Source of the DNA: Bacteroidales bacterium
Lineage (GTDB): Bacteria; Bacteroidota; Bacteroidia; Bacteroidales; Paludibacteraceae
DNA length: 64,000 nt
Direction: 5' to 3'
Assembly: GCA_012837935.1 (NCBI GenBank)
Contig: DUQG01000012.1
Coordinates: 1-64,000, forward strand
Translations under genes and position numbers: made by a program
Part shown: positions 9,005-18,415 of the stretch, piece by piece
Layout of the letters: each line of letters starts with the position of its first letter
How positions within the stretch are numbered: the first letter of the stretch is position 1
The notes under the pieces: generated by a model
Seen by the model: only the letters and a program-made list of their open reading frames with translations
Database searches by the model: none
What the model was told of the DNA's origin: nothing

Positions 9005-11461
9005 CTAATACGGGTCTACATCCAAACTCACTCTTACCGACTTAAAAGGCGCTTCGGCTAGCAGCAAGTTAATCATTTCCAGCAGATTTTCTTTGGCATA
9101 CTCGCTGGAAGCAGAAATTTCTACTTTCAGCAAAATGTTTTTGATATATAAATTCTGAATACGGGAAATGGGTGGTATATTCGGTCCCAATACACGCTTG
9201 CCGAAGAATTTCCGCATTTCATTTGCAAGTGTTTGTGCTGCTTTTTCCACAATTTTGAAGTCTCTGTGCCGCAGGGTAATTTCTATCAGTCGGGTGTAAG
9301 GTGGATAATGAAATAGTTGTCGTTCGGCACATTGTGTCTGGTACATGGCAGCATAGTCGTTGCGAATTACCTGTCCGATAATAGGATGTTCCGGATTTCG
9401 GGTTTGAAGTACTACGGTACCTCGTTTGTTTTTTCTTCCGGCACGACCACTTACTTGTGCCATCAGTTGATAAGCTCGTTCGTGTGCACGAAAATCAGGG
9501 AAGTTCAGCATATTATCGGCATTCAAAATCCCCACCAAACTCACCCGCTCAAAGTCCAGTCCTTTGGTTACCATCTGTGTGCCAACGAGTATGTTTATCT
9601 TGCCGCTTTCAAAATCGGTGATTATTTTTTCGTAGGATTTTTTGCTGCGCGTGGTGTCCAAGTCTATGCGTGCCACTTTCGCTTGTGGAAACAGTTCCTC
9701 AATTTCCTGTTCTATCTGTTCCGTTCCAAAACCTTTGTTCTCGAGATTTGGCGTGTTGCAAACCGGACAAATCTGTGGAATGGTTTCCGTAAATCCGCAG
9801 TAATGGCAGGTTAGCTTGTTCAAATACTTATGTACGGTCAGCGACACATCACAGTTTTTGCATTTAGGAATATACGAGCAGGCTTTGCACTCGATGTAAG
9901 GAGCGTATCCGCGTCTGTTTTGAAATAGAATAACCTGTTCGTAGCGGTCGAGAGCAGTTTTGATTTTTTCCAAAAGTAATGGCGAAAAATGTCCCTTCAT
10001 CTGCTTTTTACGATAAGCTTCTTTGATATCCACCACCAGCACTTCCGGCAGTTCCAATTCTTGGTAACGCTGATTAAGCTCAACGTAGCCGTATTTATCG
10101 GTTTTGGCATTAAAATAGGTTTCAATAGCCGGAGTGGCTGAACCGAGCAATGTTTTTGCGCCGTGCATAGATGCCAATACGATGGCGGCATTCCGAGCAT
10201 GATAGCGTGGAGCAGGGTCAAATTGCTTGTAGCTTGTTTCGTGCTCTTCGTCCACTATCACCAATCCCAACTGTCTGAAAGGAGTGAAAATCGCCGAACG
10301 TGCACCGATTACAATTTCATAACCGTTGTCTAGCAATAGATTATTCCAAATTTCCACTCGTTCGGCATCCGAAAAACGAGAGTGATAGACCGCCAGCTTA
10401 TTTCCGAAAATCCGTTTCAGACGAGAGGTTAACTGCGTGGTAAGCGCAATTTCAGGCACTAAATAGAGAACTTGCTTTTTTTCTTTCAGCGTCTGCTCTA
10501 TCAGATGGATATAGATTTCCGTTTTGCCGCTGGAAGTTACGCCGTGCAGCAAAACGGTGTTTTTACTTGCAAATTCTTTGTAAATTTCTTGCAAAGCCAC
10601 TTGCTGAAACTCATTTAACGGATGTTTTGCTTCCGTTTTTACGTGCGATGTATCCAGCCTGCCAATCTCTTTCTGATAAACTTCAAGGATGTTTTTATCT
10701 ATCAAGGCACGGAGCACAGAGTCAGAACAGCCGGATTGTTCCAAAAGCTCTTTTCTTGAAACCTCTATTAGCGTGTTTTTGGTAAGGCACTTGGATAGCT
10801 CAATGTATTTCATCAAAATATCCAACTGCTTTTTTGCTCTGGAAAGTTGATCGAAAATCTCACGCAGATTTTCTTCCGAAGCGGCAAACTCGCTTAGCTG
10901 AATATAGCTTTCCGTTTTCGGACGGTATTTTTCAGTAATTTCTTCGCTTATTTCTATCAAGTCTTTTTCAATCAAAAGCTTGATGGTAGGCATAATATTG
11001 TTGATTTCCGTGGCATTGCTCAGTTCGGAAAGGTTAAAGATTTTGCCATCCTTTAAAGCATCCATAACTTTATGCTCTCTTTCAGTAAGGCTAATCTCAT
11101 CTTCAAATTGAGCATTTAGGCGAACTCTTGTTTCACTTTCCAATTTCAGTCCGGCGGGAATGGCAGCTTGATATACATCGCCGATATAAGCTTGGTAGTA
11201 GGAGCTAATCCATTCCCAAAACTTTAGTTGTGGATGTCGCAAAATGGGGTAGGGGTCGAGTAGGCAGATAATTTCTTTGACTTCATAAAGTTCAGGTTTG
11301 TTGCTGTGAATCAGGCAAATAATGCCTGTGTACATCTTCTTTTTCCCAAAAGGGACAACTACACGCATACCAATACGCGCCTCGTCCTGCCACTCATCGG
11401 GGACAAGGTAGGTAAATCGATTACCCAAAGGCAATGGCAGTATGACGTCTATATACTTCAT
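9005..11461 (-). CDS. priA: Primosomal replication restart helicase PriA
   Basis: PriA recognises stalled forks and reloads the replisome. The 818 residues contain the N-terminal 3'-DNA-binding region, a Walker A motif (GVTSSGKTEIYIH), the DEEH box in VIVDEEHETSYKQ, a zinc-binding insertion with paired cysteines (CKAC, CKNC, CHYC, CPVC), and helicase motifs V-VI (GTQMVTKGLDFERV and QVSGRAGR). Length and domain order are normal. It is divergent from the HD-domain gene with a 164-bp gap and stands alone on its strand. Confidence 0.97.
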   Translation of the reverse strand: MKYIDVILPLPLGNRFTYLVPDEWQDEARIGMRVVVPFGKKKMYTGIICLIHSNKPELYEVKEIICLLDPYPILRHPQLKFWEWISSYYQAYIGDVYQAAIPAGLKLESETRVRLNAQFEDEISLTEREHKVMDALKDGKIFNLSELSNATEINNIMPTIKLLIEKDLIEISEEITEKYRPKTESYIQLSEFAASEENLREIFDQLSRAKKQLDILMKYIELSKCLTKNTLIEVSRKELLEQSGCSDSVLRALIDKNILEVYQKEIGRLDTSHVKTEAKHPLNEFQQVALQEIYKEFASKNTVLLHGVTSSGKTEIYIHLIEQTLKEKKQVLYLVPEIALTTQLTSRLKRIFGNKLAVYHSRFSDAERVEIWNNLLLDNGYEIVIGARSAIFTPFRQLGLVIVDEEHETSYKQFDPAPRYHARNAAIVLASMHGAKTLLGSATPAIETYFNAKTDKYGYVELNQRYQELELPEVLVVDIKEAYRKKQMKGHFSPLLLEKIKTALDRYEQVILFQNRRGYAPYIECKACSYIPKCKNCDVSLTVHKYLNKLTCHYCGFTETIPQICPVCNTPNLENKGFGTEQIEQEIEELFPQAKVARIDLDTTRSKKSYEKIITDFESGKINILVGTQMVTKGLDFERVSLVGILNADNMLNFPDFRAHERAYQLMAQVSGRAGRKNKRGTVVLQTRNPEHPIIGQVIRNDYAAMYQTQCAERQLFHYPPYTRLIEITLRHRDFKIVEKAAQTLANEMRKFFGKRVLGPNIPPISRIQNLYIKNILLKVEISASSEYAKENLLEMINLLLAEAPFKSVRVSLDVDPY

Positions 11462-11625
11462 GCTTGAACTTTTTGTGCCTTTCTGCTGTTTTCTATTCTC
11501 AGTCAGATTTTATATCTTTGCACTCTCTTTTAGTGTTACAAAAGTACGTTTTAAAATTAGAAACAGGAAATTCAGGTTGTAAAAATCCTTCGGTTTTCTG
11601 TCTTTTTACGCTGAAACAAAGTAAG

Positions 11626-12162
11626 ATGAACCCATTAGAAATTATTGAAAAATATTACAATAAAAAATCAAAACTATACAGAATTTTGGTAAAACACAGT
11701 TGCCAAGTACGCGATAAAGCATTGGAAGTGGTGGATAAGCATCCTGAGTTTGGTGCTGACAGGCAGTTTATAGCCGAAGCCGCTATGCTACATGATATAG
11801 GAATTTTTTTGACGGATGCACCCGAAGTTGAGTGTTTCGGAAAACATAGATATATTGAGCATGGCTATTTAGGTTCTGAGATTGTGGAAAACGAAGGCTA
11901 TCCGCGTCATGCCCTTGTGTGTGAGCGACATACCGGAACGGGATTGAGCATTGAGTGGATTGAAAAAAGAAATTTGCCTGTGCCGCATCGAGAAATGTGT
12001 CCCGTGAGTATCGAAGAGCAAATTATTTGTTATGCCGATAAATTTTTCTCAAAATCGAAGTTAGATCGGGAGCTTAAAATAGACCGAATCGTCGAAAAGC
12101 TTAGTAAATACGATGAAGCACACGCTCAGCAGTTCTTGAAATGGCATGAAAAGTTTGGCTAA
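11626..12162 (+). CDS. HD-domain phosphohydrolase (HDIG type)
   Basis: A 178-residue metal-dependent phosphohydrolase of unknown substrate. The HD signature is seen as MLHDIGIF, with flanking metal ligands in VKHSCQVRD, HRYIEHGYLG and CERHTG. An open frame reaches back to 11464, but a TATCTTTG promoter box lies at 11513-11520 inside that extension and the extra residues look non-native, so I start at MNPLEIIEKY. Bacteroidota proteins of this type are usually annotated only as HD-domain proteins. No neighbour suggests a pathway. Confidence 0.85.
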   Translation: MNPLEIIEKYYNKKSKLYRILVKHSCQVRDKALEVVDKHPEFGADRQFIAEAAMLHDIGIFLTDAPEVECFGKHRYIEHGYLGSEIVENEGYPRHALVCERHTGTGLSIEWIEKRNLPVPHREMCPVSIEEQIICYADKFFSKSKLDRELKIDRIVEKLSKYDEAHAQQFLKWHEKFG

Positions 12163-12274
12163 AAAATGGTCGAAAAAAGTGGAAATTCAACAAAAAGCGC
12201 AAGTTGGAAATGTTAAAATTATTAAAAAATAAGTTAAAGTCAAGGAAAATATGTTTTATAACATATATTTTTAC

Positions 12275-12282
12275 TACTTTTG
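12275..12282 (+). promoter_or_regulatory. -7 promoter box of the small winged-helix gene
   Basis: TACTTTTG matches TAnnTTTG about 50 bp upstream of the ATG at 12332. The upstream region is AT-rich without a clear TTTG at -33. Confidence 0.5.
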
Positions 12283-12331
12283 TGGCTGATTTTGAAACAT
12301 TTATTAATTTTATACACAAAAACGAATAATT

Positions 12332-12529
12332 ATGTTTATCGAAAAAATTGGTACGAATGCAGGTTTAGTATGGACTGCATTGGAAAACGGTGAAATGGAA
12401 TTTAAAGCTCTTGCAAAAGTTACTAAACTTACTCAAAGAGACGTTCAAGTTGCTTTGGGTTGGTTAGCACGTGAAGGTAAAGTAAGCTTCAGAGAAGATG
12501 ATAAAGATCTTTACATTGCTTTAGTATAA
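12332..12529 (+). CDS. Small winged helix-turn-helix protein (DUF2582 family)
   Basis: This 65-residue protein is a single winged-helix domain: a first helix with LVWTALENG, a helix-turn-helix around EFKALAKVTKLTQRDVQVAL, and a wing ending KVSFREDDKDLYIAL. Such proteins are widespread in Bacteroidota and have no established target. It is monocistronic, with its own TACTTTTG promoter and a strong terminator. A second small winged-helix protein with a similar layout is encoded at 63312-63488. DNA binding is likely from the fold; whether it regulates anything is unknown. Confidence 0.85.
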   Translation: MFIEKIGTNAGLVWTALENGEMEFKALAKVTKLTQRDVQVALGWLAREGKVSFREDDKDLYIALV

Positions 12530-12552
12530 GCTTTCTGATAGAAAAATTTAGA

Positions 12553-12587
12553 TAAAGAGGTTGTCGGTCATGATAACCTCTTTTTTG
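12553..12587 (+). terminator. Terminator of the winged-helix gene
   Basis: AGAGGTT and AACCTCT pair around an 11-12 nt loop (about 12556-12581), followed by six Ts. Confidence 0.85.
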
Positions 12588-12769
12588 TGCTTTTTTAAGA
12601 AAAAAGACTTATTGCAGAATAAACTATTCTTTACTTTTTGTGTCTAAAAAAACATAGAGCACTTACGTTCTGAAAGTTTTTGTGGCGGGATTGATTCTTT
12701 TTTTATTTTACTAAAAAAACGGACTAATTTGCTGTTTTAGAAAAAATCAAGATAATTTCAATAAAAAAT

Positions 12770-14848
12770 ATGACTAACTTTAAAATTTCCTTATATACAA
12801 GATATTTGTTCCTTTTGCTTTTTATTTTTTCGGTAGGGATAATCTCTGCACAGAAATATGCGTATAAGCTAGGCGAAGTAAGTATGGCTGAGTTGGAAGC
12901 CAATGTTTTTGCCAAAGATACTACTGCTGATGCGGTTATTATCTCGGAATACGCTTATCGTACCATTTCGTCTAAGAAATACACCTTACGAAAAAGACTT
13001 AAAACACCTGAAATTCCTTCGCGAGGTTTTGCTCAAAACAGATATTACGACATGATTCCTTATGTGCTGGAAACGGAATTTCAGCGTAAAGTGAAAATTC
13101 TTAAATCCGGCGGACTTTCCCAAGCAACGGTGGAAATTCCCTTTTATAATATCCATTCGCCTTATAGAGAGGAACTTATCGAAGGGGTGGAGGCTTGGTC
13201 TTATGTTTTGCAGAATGGTGAAATAGTGAGAAATAAACTGAAAAAAGAGGATGTTCGTATCGTGAGAATGAATGATACGCTGTCGCAAGTTCAGTTTACA
13301 ATCCCTAATGCGAAAGTGGGCGGCGTGTTGGAGTATAAGTTTAAGCGGGTAACTTCTATGGAGTACGCCAATTTGAATTGGGAATTTCAGTCGGATATTC
13401 CTACAATGTTTTCTATTTATGAAACATTCTATTACGATGCTTTTGTGGTAAATCAGGAAATTAAAGGTCCGTTCGAGATTAAAACACATGCCGAAACGGA
13501 ACATCCCGGTTTTACGGATGTAAGCCAAAGCGAGTTTGCCGGACGGAATGCGAGACGGATTCTTTATGTGGCGCAGGATATTCCGGCTTTTAAGAAAGTG
13601 GATAGAATATGGTGTATGAAAGATTATACGCCCGGTGTGCGCTCGGAACTGCTTGCTACTCGCTATATGGGGTATGTACCTTATGCGGACAAGTGGGAAG
13701 ATGTGGAGAATCGAGTGAGTGTGGAGTCGCAATTTAATAAGAATAATTATGGTTCCATGTTTTATGGCAAAGAACTGAAAGCCTTGCTAAAACCGATTAA
13801 ATCTGAACGCGAGAAAATTGAGGCTATCTATCGTTTTGTAAAGAAAAAAATCAAGTGGAATGGCGTTTATTCGCTTTATGATGAGCCGCAAGAGGCTGTT
13901 AATAAAGGTGTGGGAAGCAATTCGCAGATTAATGCTGTGTTGATGCGAGCTTTGTATAGAAATAAATTTTACGTTTATCCTATACTTGTCAATTTGCGTT
14001 CAGAAGGGCGTTTCCCTGCGTCATTTCCAACCTATGAGCGAATTAAAACTTATATTATCTGCGTACACACTAGCGATGGAGAAAAATATTATTTGGACGG
14101 TTCGGCAGAGTACGGTGGATTAAACATGTTGCCGTCTGACTTGATGACTGATAACGGACGAACGCTTGCACGTTCATTTATGCTTTCCGAGGGTCAGAGC
14201 AATGGAAATGTAAACCTCACTGATATAAATTCGGCAGATACACATGTAAATATTATCGGACGTCTGGATGAAAATGGTCGCATAAAAGGTCAGTTGGAAC
14301 AGGTGTATGGTAACTTGTCGGCTATGTTTTTTAGGGAAAATATTCATCGCAACAAAACGTCAAACTTGAGAAACGAAGCTGAAAAGTTAGGTCAAATATC
14401 TGATTATCAACTTGCCAATCATTTGGATAACTTGAGTGATAAAGTAACGGAAAACTTTGGATTTTCTATTCAGTTGCAGCAGTCAGGCGAGAATATTTCG
14501 TTTAATCCGCTTCTGTTTAGCAGTTTCTTATTTAAGGAGCAGTTAGAAGAAGGAAGGACTTTACCAGTTGAGTTTGATGTGCCTAAGTCTATCCATATTC
14601 ATTCGGAAATTGAAATTCCTGAAAATTATGAACTTATACAACATCTGCAACCTGCGCAAGAGAAGCTAAGTTCTGGTGCTTTTGATTTTCAATATACAAT
14701 AGCTGTACAAGATGGGAAAATAGTAACGGACTACGTGCTGAATATGCGTGAAGTGGTTTTTGCACCTACGGATTTCGATGAACTGCGAAAGATATTTTAT
14801 ATTGTAGTCGAAAAAAATCAAGAGAAGGTACTATTAAAGAAAAGGTAA
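12770..14848 (+). CDS. Exported DUF3857/transglutaminase-like protein, probably non-catalytic
   Basis: A 692-residue protein with a signal peptide (residues 1-27, ending IISAQ). The N-terminal half has the DUF3857 layout (SYVLQNGEIVRNK, then VGGVLEYKFKRVTSMEY). A transglutaminase-like core follows (IYRFVKKKIKWNGVYS, then NAVLMRALYRNKFYVYPILV). The usual catalytic cysteine segment, GDCKDKA or similar, is replaced by VGSNSQIN, so the domain has probably lost activity. The C-terminal third is beta-rich. Proteins of this family sit in the periplasm or outer membrane of Bacteroidota and have no firmly established role. It is monocistronic and convergent with the yqeY-like gene. Confidence 0.85.
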   Translation: MTNFKISLYTRYLFLLLFIFSVGIISAQKYAYKLGEVSMAELEANVFAKDTTADAVIISEYAYRTISSKKYTLRKRLKTPEIPSRGFAQNRYYDMIPYVLETEFQRKVKILKSGGLSQATVEIPFYNIHSPYREELIEGVEAWSYVLQNGEIVRNKLKKEDVRIVRMNDTLSQVQFTIPNAKVGGVLEYKFKRVTSMEYANLNWEFQSDIPTMFSIYETFYYDAFVVNQEIKGPFEIKTHAETEHPGFTDVSQSEFAGRNARRILYVAQDIPAFKKVDRIWCMKDYTPGVRSELLATRYMGYVPYADKWEDVENRVSVESQFNKNNYGSMFYGKELKALLKPIKSEREKIEAIYRFVKKKIKWNGVYSLYDEPQEAVNKGVGSNSQINAVLMRALYRNKFYVYPILVNLRSEGRFPASFPTYERIKTYIICVHTSDGEKYYLDGSAEYGGLNMLPSDLMTDNGRTLARSFMLSEGQSNGNVNLTDINSADTHVNIIGRLDENGRIKGQLEQVYGNLSAMFFRENIHRNKTSNLRNEAEKLGQISDYQLANHLDNLSDKVTENFGFSIQLQQSGENISFNPLLFSSFLFKEQLEEGRTLPVEFDVPKSIHIHSEIEIPENYELIQHLQPAQEKLSSGAFDFQYTIAVQDGKIVTDYVLNMREVVFAPTDFDELRKIFYIVVEKNQEKVLLKKR

Positions 14849-14875
14849 TCAAAGTTTTTTGGTAAAAGGAAGCAA

Positions 14876-14914
14876 TAAAAAAGGATAAGCTGTCCACAGT
14901 CTTATCCTTTTTTA
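14876..14914. terminator. Bidirectional terminator between convergent genes
   Basis: AAAAAAGGATAAG and CTTATCCTTTTTT are complementary around an 11-nt loop. It can serve both the rightward DUF3857 gene and the leftward dcw transcript. Confidence 0.85.
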
Positions 14915-14950
14915 TATGAGTTGATTTTTAGATAGAAAATCAAACTTATT

Positions 14951-15406
14951 TTATTTGTTCAAAATAGTTTTAACTATCTCTGAAATCATTCGTCCATCAG
15001 CTTTACCTGCCAGTTTTTTGGTAGCAGCACCCATTACTTTTCCCATGTCTTGTGGACCTGAAGCACCAAGTTCTGCGATTAGTTCGCTTAGAATTATTTC
15101 TAACTCAGCAGCGTCAAGTTGTTTAGGCAGGTACTTTTCAATCACTTCTGCTTCTGCCAATTCTTTTTCAGCCAGTTCCGGTCTATTTTGTTCGGTGTAG
15201 ATTATAGCAGTTTCTTTACGCTGCTTAACCATTTTTTGCATGATCTTGATAGCTTGCTCATCTTTCAAAGTGCCGTCGCTACCTTTGGCGGTTTTAGCTT
15301 CCAAAAACTCTTTCTTTATACTTCGGAGTGCTTCCAAAGCTATCTTTTCTCGTGCAAGCATTGCTGCTTTGATGTCATTGTTTATTTGTTCAAATAGTTT
15401 TTCCAT
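14951..15406 (-). CDS. GatB/YqeY-domain protein
   Basis: A 151-residue helical protein of the YqeY family, related to the tail domain of the amidotransferase subunit GatB. Typical features are ALRSIKKEFLEAKTAKG near the start, then EVIEKYLPKQL and MGKVMGAATKKLAGKADGR. It follows ftsZ by 12 bp and is the last gene of the dcw run, a position it often takes in Bacteroidota. Its biochemical role is unknown; a link to tRNA metabolism is inferred only from GatB. Confidence 0.93.
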   Translation of the reverse strand: MEKLFEQINNDIKAAMLAREKIALEALRSIKKEFLEAKTAKGSDGTLKDEQAIKIMQKMVKQRKETAIIYTEQNRPELAEKELAEAEVIEKYLPKQLDAAELEIILSELIAELGASGPQDMGKVMGAATKKLAGKADGRMISEIVKTILNK

Positions 15407-15418
15407 ATTGTGTTTCCT

Positions 15419-16765
15419 CTATTTTCTTAGTAATTTTCTTTTCCACGCCGGTTCTTTTTTCATTTTATTGAGATACTCATCATCTTCCAAATCATCAATG
15501 TCAATAGTGGGAATATCTTCTTCTTCGGTTGTTTCTTCTTCAATTTCAAACGGGATAGTTTCCATAAACGTCTCCGCCTCCGTATTTTCTACGGGTTTCT
15601 GCGTCTTTACCGAGTCGCCGTAGAATGCACTCATGGCTTTTTCTATTTTTTCGTCGTTTGCTTTTTTGGTTTCTGCTTGTTTCATCACAGACGACATATT
15701 TTCAGCCTCATAACTATCTTCTCCTTCTGCAACTTCTGTGCTTGGCAATTCTTCTTCCAATAAATCTTCAGGCATACCGGGGATGTCTTTTACATCAAAT
15801 CCGGTGGCAATAAGGGTTATTTTTACCTTATCACCCAGTGTGTCATCAAAACTAGCACCCCAAATCACGGTTACATCTTCGCCTACTTCCGCCATAAAGT
15901 CGTGGATTTGAGAAATCTCCTCCATTTTAATCTGGTTTTGTGTAGAGCAGTAGAGACTGAGAAGGACTTTGCTGGCGCCATGTACATCGTTGGTATTAAG
16001 CAACGGTGAATTCAGTGCATCATCAATGGCTTTGCTAATTCGATTTTCGCCTTCTGCATATCCGGTATTCATAATCGCCACTTTTCCGCCTCGCATAATT
16101 GTGTTTACATCAGCAAAGTCAATGTTGATATAGCCCGGAACTGTAATAATTTCGGCAATAGCTCTTGCTGCATTGCTTAATATATCATCAGCTTTAGCAA
16201 AAGCATTGGAAAGTTCCAAGTCCGGATAGATAAGTTTCAGTTTTTCGTTGTTGATAATTAGCAGTGCGTCCACATGTTGGCTTAGACGTGCCACACCTTT
16301 CAAGGCTTGTGTAATTTTTGGTTTTCCTTCAAAAGCAAAAGGAATAGTTACAATTCCTACAGTAAGGATGCCCATTTCGCTAGCTGTTTTTGCAATTACG
16401 GGGGAGGCACCTGTGCCTGTTCCACCACCCATTCCGGCGGTGATAAAGACCATCTTGGTGTTGTCAGCAAGCATGTTTTTAATTTCTTCCACTGATTCTT
16501 CGGCGGCTTTGGCAGCTACCTCAGGCTTTCCTCCTGCGCCTAATCCTTCTGTTGATTCTTTTCCAAGTTGTACTTTTATAGGCACCGAAGAACCTTCCAA
16601 GTCTTGAATGTCGGTGTTGCAAAGAACAAATGTAACATCGGCAATTCCCTGTGAGTACATATGGTTTACAGCATTTCCACCACCGCCGCCTACACCTATT
16701 ACTTTAATTATTGATGAATTTGCTAATGGCAAATCCAAGGGTAAAATATCATTTGTTAAGTCCAT
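15419..16765 (-). CDS. ftsZ: Cell division GTPase FtsZ
   Basis: FtsZ polymerises into the cytokinetic ring. The 448 residues include the nucleotide-binding start GVGGGGGNAVNHM, the tubulin signature GMGGGTGTGASPVIA and the T7-loop region. After about residue 320 there is an acidic, low-complexity linker (rich in EEE and TIDIDDLEDDEY). It ends EPAWKRKLLRK, a basic tail that should be the partner-binding peptide. It lies downstream of ftsA in the same leftward operon with a 66-bp gap. Confidence 0.98.
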   Translation of the reverse strand: MDLTNDILPLDLPLANSSIIKVIGVGGGGGNAVNHMYSQGIADVTFVLCNTDIQDLEGSSVPIKVQLGKESTEGLGAGGKPEVAAKAAEESVEEIKNMLADNTKMVFITAGMGGGTGTGASPVIAKTASEMGILTVGIVTIPFAFEGKPKITQALKGVARLSQHVDALLIINNEKLKLIYPDLELSNAFAKADDILSNAARAIAEIITVPGYINIDFADVNTIMRGGKVAIMNTGYAEGENRISKAIDDALNSPLLNTNDVHGASKVLLSLYCSTQNQIKMEEISQIHDFMAEVGEDVTVIWGASFDDTLGDKVKITLIATGFDVKDIPGMPEDLLEEELPSTEVAEGEDSYEAENMSSVMKQAETKKANDEKIEKAMSAFYGDSVKTQKPVENTEAETFMETIPFEIEEETTEEEDIPTIDIDDLEDDEYLNKMKKEPAWKRKLLRK

Positions 16766-16831
16766 ATTCTTAAAATTTGAATTTAGCGTTCAGAAAATTG
16801 GGTAAAATTTTTTTAGATTGAAATACAGAGA

Positions 16832-18157
16832 CTAGCTGCTGCTCTCCTGCTCATTTTCTTCTTTTTGTGAATTGTTATTTTGCATTTCCTCCTCGTCGTA
16901 TTGAAATAAACTTTGTACAGAATCCTCAAAATGTCCTTTTAATTTTTTTGCTGCTTTTTTAAATATATTGTCTCTGGGTAATTTTGGCTCAATAGCCACC
17001 ACTTCAAGGGTGATATCCTTTGAAAGAAAATCGTTGGTCAGCAAGATAGAACCAATAGCCTCAGAGTATTTCGGGTCATAAAACTTCGGGTCTGTATCAT
17101 CCGAAAGCCAGTCGGTGTGATTTCCCATTCTTACTTGAAATCCGGTGTGCTCTTGAATAAACTCAATTAATCCATCAAGTTTGGCTGCTCCGCCGGTAAT
17201 CACGATTCCCGAATTGAGCGGATATCTGATATTATCTATTTGGTCGAATATCGGATTTAGAATCTCTTCCAAACGCGCTTCGATAATAGTAGCCAAAAAC
17301 TGTGTGGATATTTTTATCGGTTTTAAATTCGGTGTTTCATTAGGGATTTGGATATTAACCGGATTTTCAACCAATCTTTCCAAAGCCAATCCTTTTTTGC
17401 ATTTCAGCAGTTCGGCGTTGTTGCGACTTATACCTAACTCTTGAATGTCGCTGGTAATGTCTTCGCCACCTAGTGGAATAACACGCAATTCCTGCAATAC
17501 TCCTTTGCTATATACGCCTAGACTGGTTGTGTTTGCACCGAATGAAATAATGGCGCATCCGTTTTCTTTCTCTTCCTCTTCAAGTAAAACCGTAGCTATG
17601 GCATCCATACCCAAATGAATACGATCTACGCCTATTCCGGTGCGCTCGATGCATCGCTCTAGATTTTCTTGCACCAAGTTATTTCCAATTATTACATTAT
17701 AGTCAATACGTAGTTTGCTACCTCTCTTGCCTAGCGGGTCGCTAACTCGTACATCATCTACATAATAAGCCAATGGAATGCACCGAAATACATGGACTTT
17801 ATCCGATGTAACTTCTTCTTTACATTGGTTGTCTGTGGCTGTCAATAAGGTGTTAGATACAACATTGATTATTTGTGTCTCAATTGTGTAGGTATAATGC
17901 TTCATGCTACGAGCATTTACACTCGTGCTTACAGTTTGTATAGGGCTCAGGTTCAGTGCGTTTTGTAAAAACCTCAACAGTTCGTTTATTTTGTAAGCCG
18001 CACCCGTCATCTTGTCCACAATCCCGCTTTTTACATCATCACTCGGCTTTTCTTGTTCACCCATTATGTTCAGAAAGTTGTCTTCCTGCACATATCCGGC
18101 TATCGCAGAAATGCGGGTCCCGCCAAAATCAACATATACAATAGGATCTTTCTTCAT
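16832..18157 (-). CDS. ftsA: Cell division protein FtsA
   Basis: FtsA is an actin-like ATPase that anchors FtsZ to the membrane. The 441 residues begin with the phosphate-binding strand IVYVDFGGTRISAIAG. They also show the SHS2-type insertion region, GCAIISFGANTTSLGVYS, and the adenosine motif SGIVITGGAAKLDGL. The basic amphipathic stretch KKAAKKLKGHFEDSVQSLF near the C-terminus is a likely membrane-targeting helix, followed by an acidic, Gln/Ser-rich tail. A 258-bp gap with inverted repeats separates it from ftsQ, so a separate ftsA-ftsZ promoter is possible. Confidence 0.96.
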   Translation of the reverse strand: MKKDPIVYVDFGGTRISAIAGYVQEDNFLNIMGEQEKPSDDVKSGIVDKMTGAAYKINELLRFLQNALNLSPIQTVSTSVNARSMKHYTYTIETQIINVVSNTLLTATDNQCKEEVTSDKVHVFRCIPLAYYVDDVRVSDPLGKRGSKLRIDYNVIIGNNLVQENLERCIERTGIGVDRIHLGMDAIATVLLEEEEKENGCAIISFGANTTSLGVYSKGVLQELRVIPLGGEDITSDIQELGISRNNAELLKCKKGLALERLVENPVNIQIPNETPNLKPIKISTQFLATIIEARLEEILNPIFDQIDNIRYPLNSGIVITGGAAKLDGLIEFIQEHTGFQVRMGNHTDWLSDDTDPKFYDPKYSEAIGSILLTNDFLSKDITLEVVAIEPKLPRDNIFKKAAKKLKGHFEDSVQSLFQYDEEEMQNNNSQKEENEQESSS

Positions 18158-18248
18158 CGTTGGATCGGGGTTAAAATTAGTTTTACTTCGTTTCTATTTT
18201 GCTTTGCAGTTATCAGTTACTCTGTTTGAAATTAATTGCCACGACTTT

Positions 18249-18280
18249 TAATCCACGATATCTATCGGGAGTGGATTAAT
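18249..18280. repeat. Inverted repeat in the ftsQ-ftsA gap
   Basis: TTAATCCAC and GTGGATTAA flank a 14-nt loop that contains ATCTATCGGGA. A second small stem (CACGC/GCGTG) lies near 18358-18374. There is no T-run, so a terminator is not supported; a processing or regulatory stem is possible. Confidence 0.5.
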
Positions 18281-18415
18281 GATTTTGGGTTATATGGTTT
18301 TAGCTGAAATTTATATAGTTTTGGGTTAAAGCCCATTGTAGAGTACCTTATTCGTTCACGCCATGAATAGCGTGGCAATTGATAATAAAATTAATTATCT
18401 ATGCTGTACAACTCC

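Noticed and set aside
12986-13732. Long antisense open frame of 248 residues within the DUF3857 gene
   Set aside because: The product is rich in His, Arg and Phe with no domain pattern, and it lies fully opposite a well-supported exported protein with a signal peptide and family motifs.
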